Shown: positions 25,201 through 38,052 of the stretch, in pieces
How the letters are laid out: every line of letters begins with the position of its first letter
Position numbering within the stretch: position 1 is the stretch's first letter
DNA from: Maylandia zebra
Lineage: Eukaryota > Chordata > Actinopteri > Cichliformes > Cichlidae
Assembly: GCF_041146795.1 (NCBI RefSeq)
Contig: NC_135170.1
Location: 30,119,533-30,183,532 of the forward strand
DNA: 64,000 bases
Direction of reading: 5' to 3'
Made by a program: the position numbers and the translations under genes
Notes under the pieces: generated by a model
What the model saw: only the letters and a program-made list of their open reading frames with translations
The model's database searches: none
What the model was told of the DNA's origin: nothing

Positions 25201-28200
25201 GGTAAGGCAGGGAGGCCCTTCAGAGCCTGTTTATTATGCCTCTTTCCGTTTGTTTAAAACAGCCTTGTTTGAGTAAATATCATCAGTGGAAGAGCTTGCT
25301 GCTACTTCAAGAAAGGAATGCAGCTCGCATCCCCTGTTATTATTCTGTGGGATAACGACTTTATCATTACTCCTCTATATTTGTACTTAGTAAGTGATAT
25401 AGGCGCTGTTTATTTTCTCTGTATTCCCATCCACCTCCTCCCTGAGAATCTCTGGTTAGATAGTTAGAAGTGGTGGGAGATTAGGAGGATAAGTAGAGAG
25501 GATAATTCATTATTCCCCCCAGAGACTAAAGGAGCCAAATAATAGGATACTACCTTAATGGCTGATGTGATATTCATTTGAGCATCACACAGTGTTGTTA
25601 TAGCATCTCATGATTCCTTGATTTACTGTTATTTTTACAATGCAATTTCCTTACTTCCTCTGGCCACCCTCATGAGATCGCTCATAACCAATAACCACCC
25701 TCCATAATATACATACTGTGTTTACATAAAATGAGCGATTTAGATTACTGTAACTCTTGACTATAAGTGGGTGTATATTAGCTCAACAACTGTAAGGCCT
25801 CCATTTGTCTGGCTCTTGTTACTTTCCCCCATATTCTTTGGGCTTATATGTATCTAGTATCTGTGTCTACATTTTTATGTGCATAAAACAGCACACCCTC
25901 TTTGCTTTTCACCATGCTGTCCCCCCAAACACACACAGCCAAGCACACACTATCAGTGCCTCAAAGAGTTTGAGAGGAACTCTTCAAAAGGAAACGTTTA
26001 ATAAGCACTACAAGCTCATTCATTCCAAAGAGGGCAGAGTTGCAAACTTATGTTCTAAGTGTCAGTTAGAAATTTATCACATTAAATTTTGCATTAATGT
26101 AGTAATAATAATAATAACAATAATAATAATAGTGATAGTGTGGAATTAATGTACAAATGTAACAACAAGTTCTTTAAAAATCCCCTTGATTGTCACACTG
26201 TAGCTGATTATAGTAAAAATAATAATTACTATTATTTTGGTCAGTATGACAGTCCAAATCATATTGCACTTGAAAACTGTTCTTTTTAGTTAGGTTTTGA
26301 TGATTGTGTCTTTTGACTCTGGCTCACAATAGCACCTCTAGTCTTTGTTGGCTCACCTCCACTGTTTGAATGTTTCCGGGTACAGATGGGGGTGAAGAAA
26401 GTCCTGGGCCACGGTCGAGCACCGGGTAGAAATGAGAGCTTCGTGGCTAAAATGGATGCAAACGAGTAATCCTTTTAAGCAGATTATTTTGAGTTCATAA
26501 TTGATGCGGAAAAAAATGTAATTGATATTAAAATCTGATTTATTGTCTAACTCTATTGTCCATTGTCACAAGATAACTCAAGTTGATTTATTTTTATGCT
26601 GGAAGCTGACTGACAAAGAGACTGTTATCTGTTGCACATAGTGCAACTGTGTGTGTGTTTGTGTGTGTATTTTTGTGAGGCTGCTGTTCAGATTTCACAG
26701 TTAGCTGCCCCTCAGTTACGCATTGAACTTGTTGAGTAGGATGCTGTGTAAATGTAGATGAAATGTTCTTGCTGAATGATTCATTACAACCTTTCCAGGT
26801 CTCACAGGGTCAAGCTGGCCACAGCATCTCCTGGTTCCACTATTCAAACAGGCCTCTCCTCCATCACAGTAGGCAGCTTGAGTGTGTGTGTGTGTGATTA
26901 CACATGCGTGGCCTCCTGACTACCCCACTCCCCTCCATTTTGATCACTCCCTGTTTAGCATTTGTGCATGTGTCACCCCTTTCCGTTTGCGACTTATTAC
27001 CTTGTTATACAAGCTGACAGACAGATGAGTGTTCTTTTGACTCATTCATAGCCTCAAACTTGCACAGAATCATAAGCTTGGTTATACACACCGACAGAAA
27101 GACACACACACACACACACACACACACCTCTCAGATCTCACTGAGTCACTAAGCTTGTATCTGAAATTTAATAGCCCTTGAGTGCAACAGTTTACAGATA
27201 CAAAGGTGACATAAACACAGTTAACACAGATCAGTTGCAAACTAGACACGCCCAGCTTTAGAAACAAAAAGCACATATTAGTTTCCCAGCTTTGATAAAG
27301 GCACACATACCCGGACAAATTTAAGGGATAGATTGCTTGTAAAATGACCTGTAGGGATGCTTGATAGCAGCCAGTTTGAAAAAATTTTCTCCATACAAAT
27401 AGGCATTTGTCAGTGCAACTAGCATACTCACAGAAAATTGCTAGTATGTACAAAGTACTGCTATTAAAAGGACAGATTCTTTAAAAATTATTTATATAGG
27501 GTCAAGGATCTGTAACGTTGTTGATGGATAAAAAAAAATTAGAGCAATAGTACCATGGCCTTTTTTCCCTTTAGACCACAAGGGTTTTTTTTGCTCCTTA
27601 ATTTAGGATTTAATGTGGTAATTAATGTATGCACTCAGCTGTGAGTTGCTTGTGTACGATAAACAAACGAGGTTAGTGCGCTTCTATAGGAAAATGCCTT
27701 TTTGCTTTTATCACTATATGTCCGAGAGCAGTGAAAGTGTACTTTAATTTGCATGATTTGATTAGCTCACCTCGCCTTAGGTGCTAGGATAGCAAACCAC
27801 TACATCTAAATGTGTAGATAAATGTTGCTTCAGGAAATTGAGAGCCGTATACCTCTGTGTGTAGATGGACACAGAAACGCTGTTTGGGTTGAAATTCCAG
27901 TTCCAGTTTCTGCTGTTGTCCAGATCTGACTACTTTTTTTCTACTTCCCGTTCTCCAAAATTGTCCCTTTTTAAAATTAGCTGGTGTATGCTGTAATTAG
28001 CTGTTGTCAAGGAAACCGTAAACATATTGCCTAAGTGGGTTACCCAGAGGCATGAAGACTGGTTAAAGATTTTTTGAGGTCACCCAGTGCTAAGAGGCAG
28101 GCTGGGAACTTCAGTTCATATGAGCAGTTAGATAAGCTGTTTGGGCTCTTCCGCTCCTGCTGGACTACTGCCATGTTCTTTTGCAGCCTTAAGGACCACA

Positions 28201-31200
28201 CTGAACTGGCAGGCACAATTATTTGTGGACCTGAAGGCTACTTGTACTCAGAAGCCTCCAGTGTATAAAAACACTGAGTTATGCCACATATACACGCAAA
28301 TGCACACATTAACTAGTGATTGCAGTTCATGCAGTCATTATGTAAGTATGTAATGAACAGCTTTTGCTTGGTGTGCTGCATGTGAGCATGCTTATGCTGA
28401 CCAAAACAGTATTTATATTTGCTGTATGTTTTCCAAACAGAGCATTTTCTCCTAAGCAGCTGGAGTTCCGATGGTTGTTACGGATCTGAGACTGCCAAGA
28501 AGATTCCCAGAATCAGTTGAGGGGGGAAAAAATGGTCCCTTTGCGGTTTGCTGAAAGGAGCTGCTTATGACATCATTCACACTCGCCCATGATCTCTTTG
28601 ACTCTGTTGCTGTGTTGGGTGCATGCTGTTCCTCTAGTGTGCCTATATGTGCATATATGTGTCAGGGTTTTTTTTCACACCTGCTATGGTTCGCCACAAA
28701 ACATTGCAACCTTGAGCCCACACCTAGTTTCCTCTTTCTCAGAGTACCTTGGCTCTCACTGACAGAGCGTTGTGTGTTATACTGACATGCTTTTTGTATG
28801 CAGGGGCTCTTAACTCAACCTCAGGACCACCTTGAATAACAAATGACCCCAGAGTGGGGCCACAGACTGCACACTGCTTGACTTGTGCTGTTTTTCTAGT
28901 CTTGAGCATCACAGTGAGAGTCTCAGTGGAAGCTGGCAGCTGCCTATGCGTGTCTACTATGTATTTACAATCTCTGCCGTTCTGTGTTTATTTTACAGAC
29001 ACTACCCCAAGTCAAGCTTCACCTGTGTGACTGACACTCCAGAGAACCTCCGCCTCAAACAGCAGAGCAAGATACAGAGCCAGGTAACCCATTGGGAATA
29101 TCCATAATATTCACTGCTGAACTAAACTTCAGCTGTACAACATACGAGTATAACACTGTGCCATGTGTTTGTGCATAAGAGGCAGTAGAAAAGTATGCTT
29201 AATTTAAAAATTCAATGATGGTTAAACTTGGTAGTAAGTCTAACACGACCAGCTTTCAGATTACATTCTGTCTTGCTCCATTTTAGCGTCCGTCTGCATG
29301 CTCACTGCTTTAAAACAAAGCCCTGAGAAATCAAGCATGAAATTGACACAAGTAACACATTTGAAGCTGGGAGGCCCATAGTCATGCAAACTAAAACTGA
29401 GACAAACTAGAACAGAAACAACTCAGCATTTATAATCAAAAGATGTACAGACTGGAACATATGAAAAGGGGCCTTGCTTAAATGTGTTTTGCAAGAATTT
29501 CAGTTTCCCTTTATTGAGATTTGAAGAGAAAAAGTCTTGTTAGACAAGAAGACGTTGCGACATTTATGGCTGTAATACTGAATGTAAGCTCATTTGCTCA
29601 AGGACCTCATTATACCCACCATCCAGTGCATGTCAAAAAACACTCTACAACAAAGTTCACATCAATTTGCCCACTTTTTTCTGACCGCTGTTTCTGTTGT
29701 TCCCTTACATCTTTTTTTTTTTTTTTTTTTGCTGTCTAGTGTATTGTCCACTTCCACCACAGCTGGGTGGGTGCATGAGCGTATTGTGTCAGCGTTTGAC
29801 ATGCTCCCATGAATGTCCACTAAACAAAAGACTAACTGCTTATTTTAAATAGTTTAAATTTAGCTGATTCTTTTTCTTTTTTTGTAAATTAGGCTGGAGG
29901 CTGACACCTATAGTCAACCTCACTTTTTCTAGCAGTGATACCCACTTGGCAGTGTTTAAAGTGGGCAAGATAATTGATTCCACTACCTTTATGTTGAAGC
30001 TTTGGTTACTAGTTATTTTGCAAATTATTCATATCAAATGTAAATTACTAAAACAAATATGCTAAAATCTGCTAGCTTAGCAGTATACAAAGTGAGTTGG
30101 TTCAAGAAGGGCAAACTGTTGCATTGGACGCTGTCCGTGCAGTTGTTTCCAAACATCTAGGTTAAAAGTGTTCAGTGTGTTTGTAGAAGGATGTAAACGG
30201 GGAGAAAATAAGGTGTAGTATCTAGGCCTTTTTTAATATCCTGCTTGTTTGAGGATTCCCCTTCACCAGTGTTCATGTGTTATAGCCTTTTGTTTACCAT
30301 TTATGATGGTTACAAACTGGATTATATGGACTTACATTTTTGCGCTTTTATAGCGTATCATATTGATGTGGATACAATTTGCCAACATTCCTGTACTTTT
30401 AAAACCACACCAAATTATTAATGCAGTTTGAATACTTCTTGTTGTACAGCAACACTCAGGGTTCACTGAGCTACCCAGTTTCTCTGCTCCTATTTTTCTG
30501 CAATTAGTAGCTTATCTTGGTCTAATTTGTAACCACAAAAAACACTATGGTTGTTCTTGCAGTTGCTAAAATTACAAACACCCAAATGAATTATAATATG
30601 TTATAAAAAAAAAAAAAAGAAACCCCACTGACCAAAATATCCTCCTTAACTGGGTCATTCCTTATTGCCTTAATAGAAAAGAGAAAGCCAGAATAGAGAG
30701 TCGGGGAGATTTGTGCTCGCTAAAGACTGTTTTCCTCCTGAACTGCTTGCAGTTAATTTTGGATGTCAAATCATAGAGTAAGTTTAAAATATTATCTCTG
30801 TCCACAAACTTGTTATAGTAGGCATTCCACTGCCTTAAAATTTGTCATTTTCAGTTTCACTTCTCCAAATAATAGTAAGATGTCTGGGCTTTGTATAATA
30901 GAATTCCAGGAACTTGTCTACGTCCACTAAAGTAAGCACAGAAAAACACAAAAAACAACACACATTAATTCAGACGTACACAAAGATTAGAACAAATCTT
31001 TCAGCACAGTTTTAGTCTCTAATTAGAAAAAACTATGTGAGAGGTACAGCTGTTGAAGCCTCTTTACTTTGGAGAAAGAAAACGACACACAATCCACCAG
31101 GAAACCTGAAGGAGAAGCTTGTTTTTGCAGCTTGTTGTAGAAGAGAGAGCGCTGTACAGAGAGGCAGGCAGGGCATATCCATATCTTATCCAAAAGTCTG

Positions 31201-33558
31201 TGTCAAACACTAGAGATGAGTGGGGTGTGGATGTGACGGGGGGTTTTGCAGAGTATAGGGGTTTGGATAGCGGTCATATGGGGAGGGGGATGACTGAGGA
31301 ATCAAGGGACAGATGGTGTTTTTCTACATGGATTGTGCATCCAAACAGCCCCCACAAAGACTCCATAATACTGAGAGAGTGTTATGCTAATTGTTTACTG
31401 TATCCAATAAGATCCATATAATAAATGCTAGTGCATGGCTGAATTTTAATCATTTTTTTTTCTATAGCATTTCTTAACAGTTATAACATGCTTCATGATT
31501 TGAATGAAACACAAACATCAGAAATGTGCCTTAAATGCAGTAAATGCAGAGATGCATTCAAGCATGAATTCTTATTTATGATATAAATCGATGTTTAAAG
31601 AAAGGCTACCATATAAAACGAGTTTTCAGCAGGTGTTTGAAAATGAACCACTGAGTCAGCTGAACTGATGAATTGTAGATTTAGGTGCAACAACCTTAGA
31701 AGTGCCTCTGGATGTGAAAAATGATCAAGGAATAAGGTCTTCGCGGGTCTGCTGTATAAGGAGAAGTCTGGCCACTGAGAAGTACATGTGAAAAGTGAGC
31801 TACAAAAAACTGTATACACCCAAGTTTTTGGGTGACGGTAAAGGTTTGATTTTCTCAGTTAAAAGGAAAAGTTTTGCTGGTGATGACGGGTCAGTTTAAC
31901 CACCGACTTCCACAGTGGAAGTTTTGGGGGCAGGAATTTCAGTTTTATCGAGGTTGAGATGGACAAAGAGTAGTGTGGGATGTTGTGACTTTTATTACTC
32001 CTCATTTGCAGTTTAATGTCACAGTGGACAGGAAAATATGATTTGTGACAGGGGGGAAAAAAAACACATGAACCTTAAATTTGTCAAAAAGATTTTTTTT
32101 TTTTTAATCCCTTTAGCAAAGTTGTCACCTCCGTGCAGACGTTTTTGTGTTTTTTAGCTGAAGGGGTTGATTGTGCTGTCAGTTCAGCAGACACCCTTAA
32201 AGAAAAAACATCCTGTTAACTGCTGAATCTTTTGAGCTAAAGTTGTGTTTTTAAGGGCACTTTTTAGGTGTTTCTGTGTCATCAAATTAAAGTTGAGGGG
32301 AGGTTTGTTTGTGGAGATCGGTAACTGTCTAACCCCTCACCACCACCACGCTGCCGCTACTGCGTTGCTACGAAACCTTATTGCTATGGTAGCAGGGTTT
32401 GTCACACCTCATTACTAGACTTTGTGGGGGGAAGACAGAAAGAAACAAGACAGAAAAGGAGAAAAAAAACTAGAGAGAAACGAATTGGGAAGGAGGAGAG
32501 GAAGAGCTATGAATTGCACATGAGAAGAGACGGGACGGCACCAACCAGAAAGAGGGAGGAGTGTGTGGTGAGAGAGTAAGAGATAAAAGTGAAATTCCCT
32601 TAGGAAGGAAGGCTGGTGGAATGCAAATAGAAGCAACGAGAAAGATTATAATGAGGAAAAGATCCAGCTCTATGGGATGACTGACTATTGCCGCTGAAGC
32701 AGTAAAATATGAATGAATGAAAAAGGAGCACAGCAAGAGCAGAGTGTGGGTGGGGAAAGAAAGCAGAGGTATGATTGGAGGAGAAGAAGCTGTTGCATAG
32801 ATCCCAAAAGACAAAGGAGACAGGCTTGAGAAATTAAAAAAAAACATAAGGGGGATCACATATTGAACAGAGAAGAGCAAGGAATGAGGGACAAAGATGG
32901 GTCGAGGTCACATTAATCTTCTTATCTGTGTGTGCATGCCTCAAAGCTGTATACAATTCCTCATTGAACGAGGATCAGCTATAGTTTTGCCTCATTTTCT
33001 CAGTGGACGTCACACCGAGGGTGACGGCAGATATGGACCAATTACAGCGCATCACCTACGCACTCGCGCACATTAGCTGTGAATCACAGTAACATTGTGT
33101 CATCACAAGGCTCCGGGAGATGAGAGGGAGGATTGGTCACTGTATTGAGCAGTGTCAGGCATTATGTGGATATCTGGGGGAGAGGATGCAAGGGTGAAGC
33201 TTTGTTTCCTGGTAATGGACTGTGCAAGCAGGCGCCCTCAGTCTTGGAGGAGTGCAGGAAATCAGTGCAGTCACCATGGAGGCAGGGACAGAGTTTCAGT
33301 GTGGGGGGTGGAGTCTAAAATTCTCAGAAAAGATGACACAGAGAAGCGCTAAAATGTGTTACAGCTTTAGTTCAGAAATAAAACGTGTTTTCCTGTTTCA
33401 GGTTTGTTAAGTGGTGTATGTGGTTGTGGCTTTGAGTGATCACCCACGGTGTAGCAGTGAGGGAGAGCTTTGTAATTTCTGATTCCCATCTGACGTTACA
33501 TGGGCAGGACGTTTCCTCCTCTCTGCCCCTTAGGGTCAGAATAGGGTGGGAAGGCTGG

Positions 33559-33590
<32 letters not shown>

Positions 33591-36500
33591 GCTGACACTG
33601 TTTGTTGCACAGTACCTCTCATTTTAACCATATATGGTTACTACCACGTCCTGCATGTAAGGCCTTCACTCACTCAAGCAGGCAGGAAGTTAACGTCACC
33701 ACAGAAGACAAAGCAATATATGCAGGGCAAACCCTACTCAGTTTGTGCATACAACACAAACAGAGAGCCTATTTGATGCGTACAAGATTATTGAATTTGC
33801 AGAAAACGTAAAATTTGACTAGTAAAGGCCAAAAGCAACTTTGTTGTATTGTCGTCAAGCTTATGCTTTATAGTGAGAGATGTAAGTAAACAAATACAAT
33901 TAAATGGTCATAAAACTATAATTAGTAGTTTATGTGATTGATCCAGTTTGCGGATAATTGTGTCCTGTAATTTTTTGGGTGCTTTTCCTGTGCATATCAA
34001 ACTGAAAAAAGGAAAAAATGTGAAACATCTTGTCCATCTCAAGAACATATCACAAAATAATCCATATTCAGATATTCCTCTAGATGCAGGGCCCCGAATC
34101 ATGTGTGGTGTGAAGGGAATTTTCAGCCTCAGAGGCAGTGTGTAGATTTGGGCTGCTGTTGTTGTAGAATCTGGTACATTTGTTTAAATTTCAGCTAGCC
34201 TTCTTATGGAAATACCCAAAAAAGAAGATGCAAAATATAAACGAATGTCAGTTTCCCAGAGACGACTTGTCAACATTATCATGTTAGTCCATCGCATGTT
34301 GTTGAGCTGTGGTTGAGCTGTGATCGAGCTGCCAATAAAAGAATTTTCTTCCTTCCTTCCAAAGAATTTTATAAACCCAAAGCTTTAGTTCAGCAAAACT
34401 CAGCACTGACATTAGCAAAACCAAGAATTTTATTTCACGATTTTTAATTTTTTGTTACTTTTTACAATTATATATGAGTTGTAAATTGATTTCAGAGGTG
34501 CAGGAAAATACCAAGTCTCCATTATGAATCCTCAAAATGTTGAATATGATTTGTTGAAAGAATCTAGGTCACTGCATCTATAAATAACCATTTCCACTGC
34601 ATTTGCTGGATTTTCCTTGTTGACTCGCTAAACTGAAACTGTTGATGTCAATGTATAATTCATTTTACATGTAATTTGCCTTGCGTGTTGACCTTGCCTT
34701 TATTTCTAACACGATCCTGTTTTGTTGTGCAGGTTCTTTACAGGGAGGATTTTGAGAAGAATAAAGGGAAGGGTTTCAGCGTGGTCGCAGACACACCAGA
34801 GATGCAAAGAATTAAGAAAACGCAGGACCAAATCAGCAATGTAAGCGTCACCAAAGCAAGTACTCCATTCACTCCACTTGTTTGTTTATTTCTCAACATC
34901 TTAATAATAAAGCAGACTGAATATTTGGAGCTCTTTCTGCGTTTCCCCCCCACCCTGACAGCCTGGTATGAAGCCAGTCTGCTCTGTGTTGATTAGTTTC
35001 CCTGTGTGACTATAATCTCTTTGCCAATATTGAACTGAGGATTTCTTCTATGGAGAATGATTGGTCTACATGAAGTACTCTGCAAACGGCTCTTCAGTTC
35101 TTTAAGATTTACTGATTTCACTGCTTTAAAGGGAAGCGGTGGCATTTTTAATCTTTTGGGTGTAAATTTTTAATTGGGACCAAAATGTTTGGAATGGGTC
35201 CAGTTATTGAGTGAGGACACTGTGAATGGCTACCACAACATAAGATTTAAGATCAGCCAATACGGTTAAAAAAAAAAAAAATCAATATTTCTGCATTACC
35301 TCGTTGTCTAAAGACTTTTGAGAATCTTGAGAATCCACCAGACTCAGTTAGTCCACTCCGAAGTTCACTTGACTTAGTCTGAATTGTTTTCCACACTCGG
35401 AGTCTACTGAGACAGCTACTGTGGTACTTAACTCGCTAGGTTCTCCACGTTGGTCAGTCATCTACTCTTACCAGTTTCAGTTACAACTCCCGTAATTATT
35501 CATCTTCTGTCACACTAAAATAAATACCACTTTATATGCATCTATTGATCTAATCTAGTCATCTATGGTTTAAGACAGCGGTCCCCAACCTTTTTTGCGC
35601 CACGGACCGACAATATTTTCACGGACCGGCCTTTAAGGTGTCGCGGATAAATACAACAAAATAAAACTAGTACCAGTACCGAAAAAAAAGATTTATTCAT
35701 AACACACGTGAAAAGACCCACGAAAACAGAGTTAACGATAAAAACGATAACAAAATAACACTGAAAACCGATAAAAACCCTGAAAACCATACATTTCACA
35801 CCTGAGCCTCAACTCTCGCGGCCCGGTACCAAACTACTCACGGACCGGTACCGGTCCGAGGCCCGGGGGTTGGGGACCGCTGGTTTAAGATATGGCAGCC
35901 TGCTTATCAAAATGTCTCTTACTAATGGATAAGCATTGCTAGGCAACTGAGCATGCCATGATTGTTGAGTGCAGCATGGGAAATTAGAAAATTGTACAAG
36001 GAAAGCAAAACAAATAATTTGTTAAAAATGTAGCAATTTATATTGAGGAAGGAGCAACAGCACCAATCCTGAAAACAGGCATCTGCAAAACAACTGTAAA
36101 TCCCAGGGGACAGCTGTCTGTGCCACGCCAGGCTGTAATCACAACAACACATTTTTATTTTATTAGCATTTTTACAATCTCTGTTCAGATGAGTGTTTTG
36201 ATACTGTTTTAGAAATAATCTCAGCGCGTAATAACTTGCCCTTAAACACGTATTACATGACCTTTAGCGAGTGCTGGAGATGAAGCAGAGTAGAGAAAGT
36301 AAGTGGCAGAAAATGTGAAAAATTAAAGCCAAGGTTTATTTTTTTATTTAAAACAAACAAAAAAAAAACAACTTGATTTCCTTTAAAGCTTAGTCATTAT
36401 GCTTCAAATGAAAGCTTTGGAAGCCACCAGAATAACGTGGCACATTTTTTGTCATCATTTTCTGTTACATTACCTAATTGGTCTCACCTCCTCCAGCTCA

Positions 36501-38020
36501 AGCCTCAGAGAATTTCCCCAGATTAAGATCTCAAGTTCTACAATTTTTTTTGTATACTGTTGCTTTTAAAATCTTTTTGTCCTCTTACTTGCTCTTTATA
36601 CATGGTAAAGGAGTTCTCTCCCATTCACTTTTCATTGGGTCCAATCACCTTCACTTTCCTCTCCCTCTGCCCCTGTTATTGATTGATTTGCCATTTCTCT
36701 GTAAATACACAACAGGAATGTAGAAATGTTTATATTGTTCACCTTGTGTCCCCCAATCTGCTTAAGTCAGCTGCAAAGACCTTTCTTTCTATGTGAAACA
36801 AATTGACAAAACAAAGACACCTCTTCATACATACCGAGCTCTGCACTGGCCTCGCTAATGGCATAATTGGTGTGGAGGGTGATGGATAATTACAGTTTTC
36901 ATGTGATGAAGATCTTGCATGTTGGAGATTAAGGAAGTCAGCAAAGCAGGAAAACAAACACATATATTATATGCGTTTATGGGCGCGCACACAAGCCACA
37001 ATTTCACTGTTTAAGGATAGATTTAAGCGCATCGTGAAGTGGCTTTAGTTGAAGCTGATAAACGAGACCTCTGCTTGCAATCAATTTGTCATTCACAGCC
37101 AATCATAAAGGAGCCACTGCAGATGAACATTAGTGTCTTTTATTTCTCTTCTCTGGACACTGAAAAACAAAGTGCAATAAACCCTCTTCTAGTCTCATCT
37201 CTGTTTTGCCCTTCTCTTTGCCACATCTCTCGGTCCATCCTTCTATATTTCCTGCCACCAGCAAAGATTGAGATGAATCAGGGGGGATGGTCGGGGGTAG
37301 TTCAGCAGCAGCTAGGGCAAGTCCTGTAAATCCACACACAAACACACCATCTGTTCAACCTGTTTCTTCAAAACAAACTAAAATAATCTCTCTCACACAC
37401 TCTCACTTAGCATATTGCACTTGAGAATAGCCACTGTGTTCTCCCAGTCACTCGCTTCACTGTCCTTACACAAACACTCCGTCGTCCCATCCAGTCGGTG
37501 AATACACTCCTCACTGACGCCAGCAGCACAGTGGGCTCTTTGAGCCGGGGCATAAGCGGGAACAGAATACAGGGTTGTAAATCTTGACCGAAGAACTGTT
37601 GAGTAAGTCTGTTATCAGTCTGGTAATAAGGAGACGGGTTAAATAGAGCAGTCACTCAGTTTCTGTTTCATCAGTGCTGCCTGTTTGATTTTGAAACACT
37701 GAACACAGCCTTTGTCGCACTGGCTGGAGAAATGGTCATAAAGTCTGCCTAAACATCTAATTGTGCTGCTTTTTTGTTTTTGTTCAGTTATAACTCAGCG
37801 TATGGCTTACAGAATGAAAAAAATCCATTTTTTCTCTATTCACTTACACTTGAGACTGTAGTACTTTAATTTAAACTTGATTCCATTTCATATGCTTAGT
37901 CATACAACCCCACCCTTCTCCTTTTCCTCTCAGTAGTTCCTTTTGAGTCTTGCTCTGTCATTCCAAGCGAGTGTGTAAGACTCGGGGATTTGAGTGACTT
38001 GTTCTCTGTACTCCTCCTCT

Positions 38021-38052
<32 letters not shown>

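Larger units (their letters stand above)
23119..28998 (+). other. lasp1: lasp1 intron 2
   Basis: 5.9-kb intron. Contains (TG)n at about 23258-23277, a T21 tract at 24264-24284 facing an A25 tract at 24360-24384, short AAT-type runs near 26104-26130, and (AC)n at about 27102-27127. No exon or mobile-element ORF is recognised. Confidence 0.75.

Noticed and set aside
33372..33627. Frames with poly Cys-Val or Thr-His runs
   Set aside because: They are translations of the (AC)n microsatellite.
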